Below are positions 1-9,569 of a DNA stretch of 64,000 bases, piece by piece. The DNA is from Plantago ovata. Its lineage: Eukaryota; Streptophyta; Magnoliopsida; Lamiales; Plantaginaceae. The translations under genes were made by a program, and so were the position numbers. Position 1 is the first letter of the stretch; every line of letters begins with the position of its first letter. The stretch covers positions 82,508,753 through 82,572,752 of the forward strand of contig CM051456.1 of the NCBI GenBank assembly GCA_028274465.1, read 5' to 3'. The notes under the pieces were generated by a model. That model ran no database searches. It was not told the origin of the DNA and saw nothing but the letters and a program-made list of their open reading frames with translations.

Positions 1-338
1 CCGTGCCTATGAAACCGAGGGCTTACTACTGTTCACCAAGCGAGACTTTTCCTCAAGAGAGGGCGAACCAATACTGGCTCTCATCAAACGAAGGAGGGTT
101 CCCTTAGAAAGATAACACTCCCCTATTCTACCCAGACTCTCAAGAATGAGCCTCTTTCAACCACTTCTTGAATAGCAAGATGAGGGTGGTCAAGAACAGG
201 CCTTGGACAAGGCGACACGAAACGAAAGATAGAATTTACAACTCGACACTTCACAATAACAAATATTTACATGACACTCGACACTTTACTAGACTGCTTT
301 TGGCTTGCAACGACCCTTCTTTTGCTTTTGGGTCTTAC

Positions 339-435
339 TCTTTATTTTCTTTCTTTTTTTTTTTATATTTTCTTTTCTCTTTTTTTTTTCTCTTTTTCTT
401 CTTTTCTTTTTATCTCTTTTTTTTTTCTTTTATAT
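339..435. repeat. T-rich low-complexity tract
   Basis: Nearly pure T with scattered C. It sits at the same relative place as the A-rich tract at 6592-6745 in the oppositely oriented Athila 3' region, so it belongs to the element. Confidence 0.85.
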
Positions 436-475
436 AGGGGCAAGCAGCAGTACTAAGTGTCAAAAACACTTCCCC

Positions 476-686
476 AAACCTATTCGAAAGAATAGGTTTG
501 AGCACAAAGACGAAAAAGAAAGAGGAAAGACTCTTTTACAAAGACACCTCCCCAACCTATTCGAAAGAATAGGTTGGGACACAAAACAAAAAGAAAAAGA
601 AAAAGGAAACTTTACAATGACTCAAAGACGAAAGACAAGATCAACGAAGCAACCCCCTCCCCAAACCTATTCGATAGAATAGGTTT
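476..686. repeat. Three copies of a CCTATTC-GAATAGG hairpin
   Basis: Palindromes lie at 476-499, 552-577 and 663-686. Each has arms AACCTATTC and GAATAGGTT around a three-base spacer and abuts a CCCC run (GGGGAGG on the element's own strand). The same hairpin occurs twice in the opposite Athila copy at 6403-6424 and 6517-6538. Confidence 0.9.
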
Positions 687-1374
687 AATACAAGGAATCG
701 CATACCTCACACTACCTCCTTCCTAGGCATTTAGCAATCTCTAATCGAGGTGAAGAACTTGTCGCCTCTTACGTACATAATTAGACGGGTTACAACCATA
801 GACTCTAACATGCATCATTTCATAAGGTCATCGTGAACCGCAGCAGAAGAAAGACCACTCAAGGTGATGTCGAGACTACTAAGCTTAACTTGTGCACATG
901 CGAAAGTGACAAACCAAGCGAGACAAGCCTCAAACTACTTGCAAAGTGATGCAACATATGATCAATGGTCATAAACACTTAGTCTACTCAATAAAAAAGT
1001 TCAAAAGACTTGGCAATAAACTCCACACACAACAACGTGCAACAACTAATCTAGGGATGATATGCATGCAAAAAATTTGAAAAAACACGACAAATCACAT
1101 GAACTTGAGTAAAATCAGGCATGTACGAACCACACAAGCATATAGTACTGAAAATCCAATACCCCCTCCCCAAACCTAAACTTTTGCTCTTCCTCGAGCA
1201 AAGAAAAGTTGAAAGAAAAGGAAAAATTGGATTGAAAGTACACTTCCCTGAGATAAAGGTTCCTGTCCAATCTCCTATATATGAGTAGTACCTGAAAGGA
1301 CTCAAGAAACAAGTGAAAACGGGTGCGCAAAGGTGAGAAGAAAGGAAACAAGGAGGAAAATTTGGGTACAGGGT

Positions 1375-1455
1375 CCAGGCGGACTGCTTGGCGGGAGCTA
1401 AGCGTTTCGCTTGGTCAAGCGGAGCGCTTGGAAGGGCCAAGCGGTCCGCTTCAAA
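1375..1455. repeat. Cluster of AAGCGG-CCGCTT palindromes
   Basis: Repeated short palindromes such as AGCGGACCGCTT-type and AAGCGGAGCGCTT-type words are packed into 80 bp, followed on the plus strand by a TATATA-like sequence near 1490. The same words form a second cluster inside the LTR at about 2445-2590. Confidence 0.8.
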
Positions 1456-1509
1456 TTCCAGGAAGTTCCTTTTTCGCTTTCTTATATACAGCTTTCCCTA
1501 AGCTCAAAT

Positions 1510-2913
1510 TGATGATGTCGTTTTTCACCAATTAAATTTGTTTAAAAGCCTAAGAACACTTATCACTACACAAACTAGAGTGCAATGGCATGTTGTCCCC
1601 GAGTGTCGTTCTCTCGGGACCTAACGTGGCTTTGCTTGAGGTTTTTGCAAGTAATTTCAGTCAACGAGTTCAAATGTTTAGAGAATCGATTCCTTTGAAC
1701 AATAGCAACGAGAAATCAGATTGTTGTAAACAAGTTTGGAAAACGGTTGGTGGTAGAAATCAAATACACATGCATGGGTTACGTATATGCTCACAAGTTC
1801 AGTGCGTAAAACCTTCGATCAAGTCTGCTAAGCAACTCGTCTAGGCAAATTTAAGACACACATCATGAAAGATCACTATCAATACTTTAAAGGTGCTTGT
1901 CACCAACACCATTTATCTAGCATGCTGCAAATCTCTAACATATAATCCTATAGCTTTCATTGACCAAGAGTTTGTCACTATACTCAATTCGAATATATTT
2001 TATAGGCAACTAAGAATCATATGAAGGGATTTGCAGCAAGATTGAATCACAAACTCATGTACGCATAAACATAACCCATAACATGCATATTCTACATTCT
2101 ACCACCAACACAAAAGATTTAGCTACTCATATTCATCAACATAGACATCAATTCATATGAATAATAATCAGAATACATCATATCAAACTACAAGACAAGA
2201 GAGTGATACAAGTTACCACCAAAGCTGTCACTAATCGGTGGAAAGCAAAGAAAACCTCTCCGTAGATGATTACAAAGGATGAATCCCAATCAAAACCTTG
2301 AATCCCAAGCTAAAATACAGTGTAATCTGAGTTTTCTCTGAGTTTTGGGGCTTAGGAGCTCTCCAAAACGAAGTTACAGTTCAAAAGATATTCAAAAAAT
2401 GATCAAAGATCATATCTAAGAAGGAAAATCCGAAAACGTAACCGCTGCCAAGCGGACCGCTTGGAGAAGCCAAGCGGAGCGCTTGGCAAGCGAAGCGCTT
2501 CTGGCACACCAAACGCTTCGCTTGGCTTCTGTGCCAAAGCTCCTGGAAATTGAAGCGGAGCGCTTCACTATTCCAGGCGCTTAGCTTGGCTCCTGGGCGG
2601 ATTTTTGTCTTCAAACTCAATCTTTTTGCCCTCGCATGGCCCTCGGGTGCCTTGGACTCATCCTTCTCGATGCTTATTGATACTCAAACACTTACAAACA
2701 AGCCACGGAGATTGAGGAACTTCAACGGGGCCATCTTTTCCATCAAAAAGGCTCGTTTTTAGCTCCAAAAACGCCGTTTCGTACCTAAGTGCCTGAAAAT
2801 GCAGAAAACACAAAACGTGACACTATTCTACAAAACTAACCAAAAAACAAGGCTAGAAGATAGCAAAAGAAGGTAAAAAAGACAAGATGAACGCGTCAAA
2901 AATACGTTCATCA
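1510..2913 (-). mobile_element. Athila-type LTR, minus orientation
   Basis: On the minus strand this begins TGATGAACGTATTTTTG and ends in CATCATCA. Its first 200 bases follow the order of the Athila LTR at 7337-8534: the start, then 'GAATAGTGTCACGTTT', then a palindrome cluster. It is a diverged subfamily member and is longer (1404 bp against 1198). The bases immediately outside (CAAAT and GCCCA) do not form a target-site duplication, and neither a primer-binding site nor a polypurine tract flanks it. It is therefore neither a clean solo LTR nor an obvious part of the adjoining plus-strand body. Confidence 0.65.
2445..2590. repeat. Palindrome cluster inside minus-strand LTR
   Basis: About seven overlapping AAGCGGACCGCTT/AAGCGGAGCGCTT/AAGCGAAGCGCTT-type words. 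In the related LTRs the equivalent place is filled by GGGCGATTCGCCC-type palindromes. Confidence 0.8.
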
Positions 2914-3684
2914 GCCCATCAAAAGATGCAAGAGTTGATTGACCGTGGAGCAAGTAGGGAGCAAGGGAAGTTGTCTAGCAACACTGAGAAGTCGATGTCC
3001 ATTACCTTGGTGGGTGATCTTCCTGTAGAAATCACCATAAAAAAGGTTGCTAAGTGTGAGCTTTGCAAGGATGAAGAACCCCCACTAGCCAAGGAAGAAG
3101 AGAAGGACCTTGTTTCTGATGAGAGTGAAGGGGAACAAGAGGATCCCGAGCCAATCCCTCAAAGTTTCGATGTTAAGGTCGGGATTGGTGAACTTGAAGA
3201 TGTTCGTGCTACACTAGATACGTGATCTTAATCTAATGTGCTCCCAGTGAATGTGTTTGAGAAGAGTAGCCTTGGAAAACTATCTGAGCATAAGGCTATT
3301 GTGCCATTGGCGGATGGATCCTTTGTGAGACCCGGAGGCGTTGTGAAGAACGTATTGGTTAAGATTGGTGAAGCTTCTGTGTACACCAATTTTGTAGTTA
3401 TGCCGGCGTCTACACCTGGGTTGGGGGATGTTGTTCTCTTGGGGCGAACGTTCTTGACTAAGCTACGCTCCGTGATAGACATCTACCGAAGAACTTGCAC
3501 CATTGAGGTGGATGGCAAACGACATGTGTTGCGAGCCATATCTGATCCAAATATTCACTTCAATGCTTCTCACACCGTTAACTATTTTGCTCTTGTTGTC
3601 TATGTTCATTCTCATTCACAGGTTCGTGGCATGAGGAGGAGATCCATGAAGGGGAAGTCTAGTACCCTCAAGAAGAAGAGCTAG
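2914..3684 (+). mobile_element. Athila gag-end/aspartic-protease-like coding remnant
   Basis: The translated sequence holds an acidic linker followed by a retropepsin-like fold of the kind found in plant gypsy polyproteins. Recognisable strings are 'IVPLADGSFVRPGGVVKNV', 'FVVMPASTPGLGDVVLLG' and 'RTFLTKLRSVID', the last resembling the usual 'LGRPFL' region. A basic tail follows, then the inter-ORF region. I see no reverse transcriptase, RNase H or integrase domain in this copy, so it looks like a non-autonomous or decayed member. It is broken, and its left boundary is obscured by the minus-strand LTR. Confidence 0.6.
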
Positions 3685-4864
3685 AGCAAGAAGAAGTAGA
3701 GTCAAAGACTATAAACAATGGCGCTATCCGGGAGGCAACCCGGAGTTTTTATCGCTTTTTTACCGCTTTATTGCATTGCATGCATTCATACATTGAACAA
3801 TTTGCTTTTTTTATGTGAATTTGTTCGTCTCTGTGTCGTTTGTGCTTATGTTTATGTTTGAGTGAACTTTTTCGAGTATTTTTCATAAGAAGAATGGTTT
3901 TCGGGGATAAAAAACTGCGTTTTTCGAAAAATTCGTCTTCCCACCTCTGGAGGTGGGGGACGAATCGCCCCACATGGCCAGAGAGCTTCGCGCTCTCTGG
4001 ACGTGGGGGGCGATTCGCCCCACATGTGGGGCGATTCGCTCCACACGGGGCGGATCGCCCCACACACGGGGCGACTCGCCCCGTAGTATCTGGAAGTAAA
4101 AAAACGGGGGTCACCCCCCTTTTTCCTCAATTCTCCATCTTCTTCACTTTCTTACTCCTAAAAATCCCAAAAAATCAAAATTTCTTCAATCTTTCATAAA
4201 ACCTTAAATCTTCCACCAAATTGTGTGTTCTTTAGCTTCAATCGAAGCCCATTACGTGCTCTTTCTTTTCATCCGAATAAATTTCTTCCTAGTTCATTCA
4301 TTCGTCAGATCTGAGGTAATCTCATATGAACCCTAGTTTTTCAAATTTGGGGGTTGTTTGATTTAAGCCTCAATTGAGCTTATATGATTTATGGGTTGGT
4401 TGTTTGTGTGATTAGAAACATTATTCACTATCAATTGCATATTCAATTATGCTTGGTTTGTTGGTTTGAGAATTTTGCTATTAGATGTCTATATCTCGTT
4501 ATGCAATGTTTCTTTCCCTTCCATTCCATGCATATGGTTGTATTTACTGATGTGATAATGATGGGTATGATGGTAGAATGCATGATTGATGAGGTTGAGG
4601 ATTTATGATGCTAGATTTTTTGGTACTATGGTATGAATTGAGCCTTATGATTTAAGGCTATTTGTTGTCTAGCAAGAGCATAATGTGATATGTTACATGT
4701 CTTCGATATGTTGGTATGTTGCTTTTTAGTTCTAGAAGTAGCTAGACTAGACATGGAGATTTTGAGGAGTTCGATTGTTGTTGTTATCACTCGTGCGTTT
4801 CACTCTTGCATTTGCATATGCATAAATCTGTTTTGTTGTACGACGTACTAATAGGTGTTTGTAG
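3685..4864 (+). other. Athila inter-ORF leader with palindrome array
   Basis: It begins with 'GGGAGGCAACCCGGAG' at about 3731, a motif I associate with the post-pol region of Athila-group elements. Positions 3945-4085 hold five GGGGCGATTCGCCCC-like palindromes plus a nine-base stem CCAGAGAGC with a TTCGC loop. The pyrimidine-rich stretch after them (4115-4200) resembles the sequence just downstream of the TATA box in the Athila LTR. A plausible intron runs from a GTAATC donor near 4317 to 'CTTTTTGTAG'-like acceptor sequence just before 4865. No other gene is visible. Confidence 0.55.
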
Positions 4865-5733
4865 GAACCATGCCACAAAGGGAGAGAAGCGCTTCCGTTT
4901 GGGTACAATGAGGTATTGGAGGCGGTTCGATTACAACCATGTCAAGAGGTTTGACAAGGACGTTTTCCATGAGTTCTATGTTGGGTCTACTAGTCTTCAA
5001 GAGAAGGAGAGTGATCTCGTTAGAGGTGCGTTCGAGCCATGGACTTCTGCAACAACTCTGCGGTTTATCCATAAGGAGGAACGAGAATCCACCAGGAGTG
5101 AGCACTCTTATGTCTATTCACGTACCAATGAAGGGATTGAAACCAATATTACAGTAGAAATTTGTCACAAGGACTGCAAGGTCCGAGTGAATAGGAAGGA
5201 GCCGGGGCAGCCTCATCACAACAGATTCAATCTTGAGTCGACAGTGGTTATGAAGTTCCGAATCGCTAACTTGATTCCAAAACATAATGACATGGACACC
5301 CAGCCCCTCTTTGGGGTGCCCCTCGACTGCTTATTGAGGGAGCACCATATAGACATCGGGAGCATCAACCGTAGAGAATGTGGGCGACATTGGGCAAAGA
5401 AGAAGAAAACCTCTGAGTTTCCGAGCAGCTTACTGTAAGTTCCATGGGGTAGAGAACGTTGATGAGGGAGACTCTAAGAGCACAGCTCTTTCCCCTTCAA
5501 CAGTTCACGGGCTATTAGAGAGATACCGGATGGAAGACCCCATAATTGCAGCGGCTAATCTTGAGGATTCTCTTCGACAATACAATTCTACTAGTGATGA
5601 TGGTGGTGACAATGTTGACAATGAAGACAATAGGGACAATGAGGATGCCATGAATACTGATGGAGGAGTTGGTCCTATGCGATCTATTAGTGGAACTACC
5701 ACCACCACCACGAGCTCCGATGATCACCAATAA
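4865..5733 (+). mobile_element. Athila-type 3' ORF (envelope-position gene)
   Basis: This coding stretch lies downstream of the protease remnant and the GGCAACCC leader, where Athila-group elements carry their extra 3' ORF, often called envelope-like. The translation includes 'RYWRRFDYNHVKRFDKDVF' and a C-terminal part rich in D, N, T and S, with runs of Asp-Asn and Thr. I see no clear signal peptide or membrane segment, so an envelope function is not shown by the sequence. The frame is broken at least once. The assignment rests mostly on position. Confidence 0.5.
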
Positions 5734-6402
5734 GGGCCCTCGAGCAACCTCAATACCTTACATCTAGTGTACTCAGTCGACCGAGGCCAAACCACGCGGT
5801 AACTTCTAGTATCACATCTTATTTTCTCATTCTCTTATTGCTAGGGACTAGCTTTAAATTCATGAGGGGGGATGGGATTTAAGTGAACTAGTGTTGTTAG
5901 TTTGGAGCTTGGAATTGATGGTTTAGAAGTTGGCATTGATAGGATGAGTACAGTACCTCGCATGTTTTATCCGTTTGCATTTGCATTTGCACGACCGCTT
6001 TCTTAGCATTTAGTTCCATACACTACATTCATCCTAGGATAGTCTTGCATGTTTTATGTGGAGTTTATTGCCAAATTTTTTGAACTTTTTTATTGGGTAG
6101 ATTAACTAATTATGACATTGATCATATGCTTCATCTCTATGAATTTGTTTGAGGTTTGTCTCGCTTGGCTGGTCACATTTTATGTTTGCACTTAGTCCAA
6201 CTTGGTAGTCTCGACATCACTTAGTGGTGTTTTCTCTACTGCGGTTCACGAAGGCCTTTATAATAGGACGATGCATGTTAGGATCTTATGGTTGTTTTCC
6301 CGAATAATTATGTACCTAAGAGGCAACAAGTCTTCACCTTGCTTTGAGATTGCTAAATGCCTAGGAAGGAGGTAGTGTGAGATTGTGTGATCCTTTGTTT
6401 GC

Positions 6403-6538
6403 AACCTATTCTTTCGAATAGGTTTGGGGAGGGGGTTACGCTATCATTAGACTTGCCTTTTCAATTTTTAGTGTGTGTTGTGAGTTTATTTTCCTTTTTC
6501 GTAAAGTTTGTACTCCAACCTATTCTTTCGAATAGGTT
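6403..6538. repeat. Two CCTATTC-GAATAGG hairpins
   Basis: Copies at 6403-6424 and 6517-6538, each followed by GGGGAGG. They match the three copies at 476-686. Confidence 0.9.
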
Positions 6539-6591
6539 TGGGGAGGTTGTTTGTGTGTCATTTTAATTTCTTTTTCGTTGTGCTACTGCTG

Positions 6592-6745
6592 GCTAAAAAA
6601 AAAATTCAAAAAAAAAGGGAAAAGAAAAATTCCAGGAAAAAGAAAAAAATCTGGAAAAGAAAAAAAAAAAGAAAAAAAAGAAAAAAAAAGAAAAGACCCC
6701 AAAAAAGCAAAGAAAGGTCCAAAAAAAAGCCAAAAAGCAGTTTAG
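6592..6745. repeat. A-rich low-complexity tract
   Basis: Poly-A broken by G and C. The lysine-rich reading frames across it are artefacts of composition. Confidence 0.85.
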
Positions 6746-7321
6746 CAAAGTGTTTGTCTCATTTTTCAATTCTTGTAATGTTCTAATCGAGTTGTAATTT
6801 TTGTCTTTTGTTTGTTTGAGTGTCATCTGTTCTAGACCACCCTCGTCCTGCCATTCAGGAAGTGGTGAATAGCTTAAGGCTTTGCTTGAGAGATGGGTAG
6901 AATAGGGGAGTGTTATCTTTTTTAGGGAATCCTCCTTCGTTTGATGAGAGCCAGTATTGGTTCGACCTCTTTGAGGAAAAGTCTTAACTTGGTGAACAGT
7001 AGTAATTCCTCAGTTTCATAGGCACGGGACAACCATTCGTATTTTAACATGTTTCATTACGTCGTCACTGACTAGGTCCAGGTAGAGAATGTTACGAGAG
7101 ACTGTTTTGTTTGACATAATTAGTGCTTATGTGAATGTGTATGAGTCAATCGAGACATTCTTCAACCTATATCCATGTTATGATTTGTATGGTTTTTGTT
7201 CGTATGTTTTTTGATAGATTCAATAGATTAGTTCATTTCATTTGGTATGAGACTCCATTTTTTGTGTTGCATTGTTTTTTGCATTAGAGTCTAGCTTAGT
7301 TGCTTGAGGACAAGCAAAGGT

Positions 7322-7336
7322 TCGGTTTGGGGAGTT
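7322..7336 (+). other. Polypurine tract of Athila element
   Basis: GGTTTGGGGAGT immediately precedes the LTR start TGATGAACG, as expected for the plus-strand priming site. Confidence 0.75.
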
Positions 7337-8534
7337 TGATGAACGTGTATTTTACACCTTCATTCGAGTCTTTTTTCACCTATTTTAGCTATCCTCTATG
7401 TTAATTTAGCTATATTATAGTGCATTTTATTAGAATAGTGTCACGTTTCCCTTTAGTTTGCATTTTGCAGGTTTTAGGTGAAAAACGTGGTTTTCCGGGT
7501 AATTATATTGAAGAGAATGAAGAATCGGTGTTCTGAGGACATTTTGGAGTATCTAGAAGATTCCGGATGGAATTTGAAGTCTAGGGGTCGAGTCTGAATG
7601 CTAAAAGGTCACTAGAAGGTAAAAACCGAGTCCAAAAAGGAAAAGAAATCCAAAAACGCGTCGAAAACGCGTCCTTGGCCGACTGGAACTCCCGGGCGAT
7701 TCGCCCGGGACGTGGGACGGTTCGCCCCACACCAGGCGATTCGCCCGGTGTGTGGGGCGACTCGCCCCACACGTTCCGAACTCCTATATATAGTTGCTCA
7801 GTTTTCTCCGTTTTTCATACTTTCTCAGACCTTTTTTCATACCTTTCTCATTAGTTTTAGGGGAGAATTCTCCATAGCCTGTTCTGGGAATTCTTAGCAT
7901 AGGAGATACTTTTTCTTATCGATTTGGAGCTTGTGAGATCGCGATTCTTCGGAGATTGACAACCTTCGGTAACATTGTATCTCAGATTTTTCTATTTATA
8001 TTTATATCTTTCAACATGTTTTCATTCAATCTTGCTATGATTTCTGTTGATTGCATGACATCTATGAGTAGCTAAATTTATCATTGGTGATAGTGTGTGA
8101 TTTCTTAGCGAAGGGTTATTAATTATGCTGATGGCGGTAAAGCGAATCAGACTTTGAGTTATTGCTTTATTTCTTTGATCTATCTAAGCCCTCTATCTTC
8201 GTAGTATTGAATAAAACGGAACACATTGGACAATTCATGATCAAAGATCTCTATGCAAAACGATCGGGTACTTCATGCATGATTATTAACCTACTATGCT
8301 TTGAATGATCATACTATCACTAACTTCCATTATCTTGATAACAAAAACCTGTACTAAGTCGTCTGTAGATTTTATAGTTTAAGTTAGATCAGATAAAGCT
8401 AGTTATAGTCCTTAGAGATCGACACTCGAGGTTATTTTACTGCTACACTACGGTTTTCGTTGTAGTTGTGAATTGCCTTTGGCTAAAAATAAATTTATTT
8501 AATTAATTCGAATCTGACAAATTCCGGTTCATCA
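7337..8534 (+). mobile_element. Athila-type LTR, plus orientation (3' LTR)
   Basis: It runs from TGATGAACGTGTATTTTACACC-type sequence to AATTCCGGTTCATCA, with terminal inverted bases TGATGAA/TTCATCA. It carries a palindrome array at 7692-7775, a TATATATAG box at about 7784, and a polypyrimidine leader. Solo LTRs of the same family lie at 37855-39144 and 51257-52507. It abuts the Tat fossil at 8535, so this Athila inserted into the Tat element; the partner LTR is not in the window in the same orientation. Confidence 0.85.
7692..7775. repeat. GGGCGATTCGCCC palindrome array in Athila LTR
   Basis: Four palindromes in 84 bp immediately upstream of the TATA-like box. Two are perfect over 19-23 bp with a single central base. 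Confidence 0.9.
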
Positions 8535-9019
8535 AGAGGCAGCTGTCCAGAGCATTCAAAGCAAAGAAGAGCTCCTTGCTAGACTACAAGCACGCTATCA
8601 AAGAAGAAATGGCAAACTTTGAAGAATGCCAAGTGAAAAAATTTGCTAGAGAATTCAATGGTAGGGCGGATGCCTCGTCAAAATATGCATCTGCGTCCGG
8701 AGGCGTAGACACTCGGAATTTGATACTTCTAAAGATGGAGCTTTTGTGCATCACAAGTTCTCAAAAACGTTCGCAAGGCATGTTCACTATCGATACGACC
8801 CCAAGTTGGATGCAACCTATCGCGGCCTATCTGATGCACGAAATCCTCCCGAGGGACCGTGCGGAAGCAAGAAGGGTAAAAGGAAGAGCAGTAAGGTACT
8901 TCGTCCAAGGGACATATCTTTACAAGAGATCTTTTAGAGGCACACACCTTAGGTGCGTTAGCAACAACGAAGTCCAAGCAATCCTAGAGAAAATTATCGG
9001 GGGTCCTCGGACCGACTAG
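8535..9019 (+). mobile_element. Tat RNase H end / pre-integrase coding remnant
   Basis: The translation contains 'NGRADASSKYASASGGVDTR', the end of the second (archaeal-type) RNase H. It is followed by 'TTPSWMQPIAAYL' and 'LPRDRAEARRVKGRAVRY', leading toward the integrase zinc region. The same order is seen in the minus-strand pol at about 55600-56000. This is a fossil fragment of the sense polyprotein. Confidence 0.85.
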
Positions 9020-9569
9020 CAAAGGTGATCGACCAGCAAGGCGCCCGACTGGCAAATTTTTATACTTAGGAAATGTTTCTAAGATGAAGAAGAGGCCACG
9101 ACAAGCCTCTAAGCGTCGTGAAGCACGTGAAGTGCTAAATTGGTCCGACTACGCATGAAGCCTAAAGGGCCGACTAACCACTAAGTCGATCCAAGTACGT
9201 GAAGCATAAGTTACATTGCAAGCGTCCGACGACCCATACTTAGAATTTTTTCTAAGTACAATGAATGAGAAACAAGTACCTGCAGAAGCATCTTATGAAA
9301 ACTCGCATAATGTTTGCGACATGCCAAAGTTAAAAAGGAAGAATGCAAGGAAAAAAGCGACATAAAAAAGAGCGACTAGCATAAAAGATCATCGGGCAAA
9401 GGGAAGAGCAATGTACGATTTACAAAAGGATATGCCTCCGACCAGCGGAGCATCAAAAAGAGCTCTTCCGAGCATGCCTCAGAGGTCCAAATTAGTTAGC
9501 TTGTCCGACTAGCAAAAGAAGAAAAGTACTTGTCCATAATTTTTAAAGATAACCGAGCATACTCGGCCT
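9020..9569. other. Non-coding Tat internal sequence
   Basis: 550 bp between the sense-strand polyprotein remnant and the stop of the antisense gene. Repeated 'CCGACTAGC'-like and 'CGACCAGC'-like words recur irregularly. No gene or structured RNA is supported. Confidence 0.6.

Larger units (their letters stand above)
1..1509 (-). mobile_element. Athila-type gypsy fragment, internal 3' region
   Basis: Read on the minus strand, roughly 1050 down to 1 matches the 3' untranslated region of the plus-strand Athila body at about 6040-7030, at perhaps 80% identity by eye. Shared blocks include the stretch around 'TGCCTAGGAAGGAGGTAGTG' and the repeated CCTATTC hairpins. Around 1165-1205 lies a 'GTTTAGGTTTGGGGAGG' block, and 1375-1455 holds a cluster of GC palindromes. 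No gene can be supported here; apparent reading frames near 300-680 are translations of T-rich sequence. The element continues beyond the left edge of the window. The orientation of 1300-1509 is uncertain. This is a fossil piece. Confidence 0.7.
5734..7336 (+). other. Athila 3' untranslated region
   Basis: 1.6 kb without a supportable gene. It contains 'TTGCTAGGGACTAGC' near 5838, two CCTATTC hairpins (6403-6424, 6517-6538), an A-rich tract (6592-6745), and a second 'GCTTGAGGACAAGC' block at 7290 just ahead of the polypurine tract. Positions 6040-7030 are inverted relative to 1-1050. Confidence 0.75.

Noticed and set aside
168-682. Overlapping reading frames rich in Phe and Leu
   Set aside because: They translate a T-rich low-complexity tract in an Athila 3' UTR. 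No start context or conservation in the opposite copy.
3749-4199. Gly/Arg/Trp-rich frames on both strands
   Set aside because: They result from the GC palindrome array and occur in every frame; not genes.
6508-6826. Lys-rich and Phe-rich reading frames
   Set aside because: Same A-rich tract read on both strands; composition artefact.
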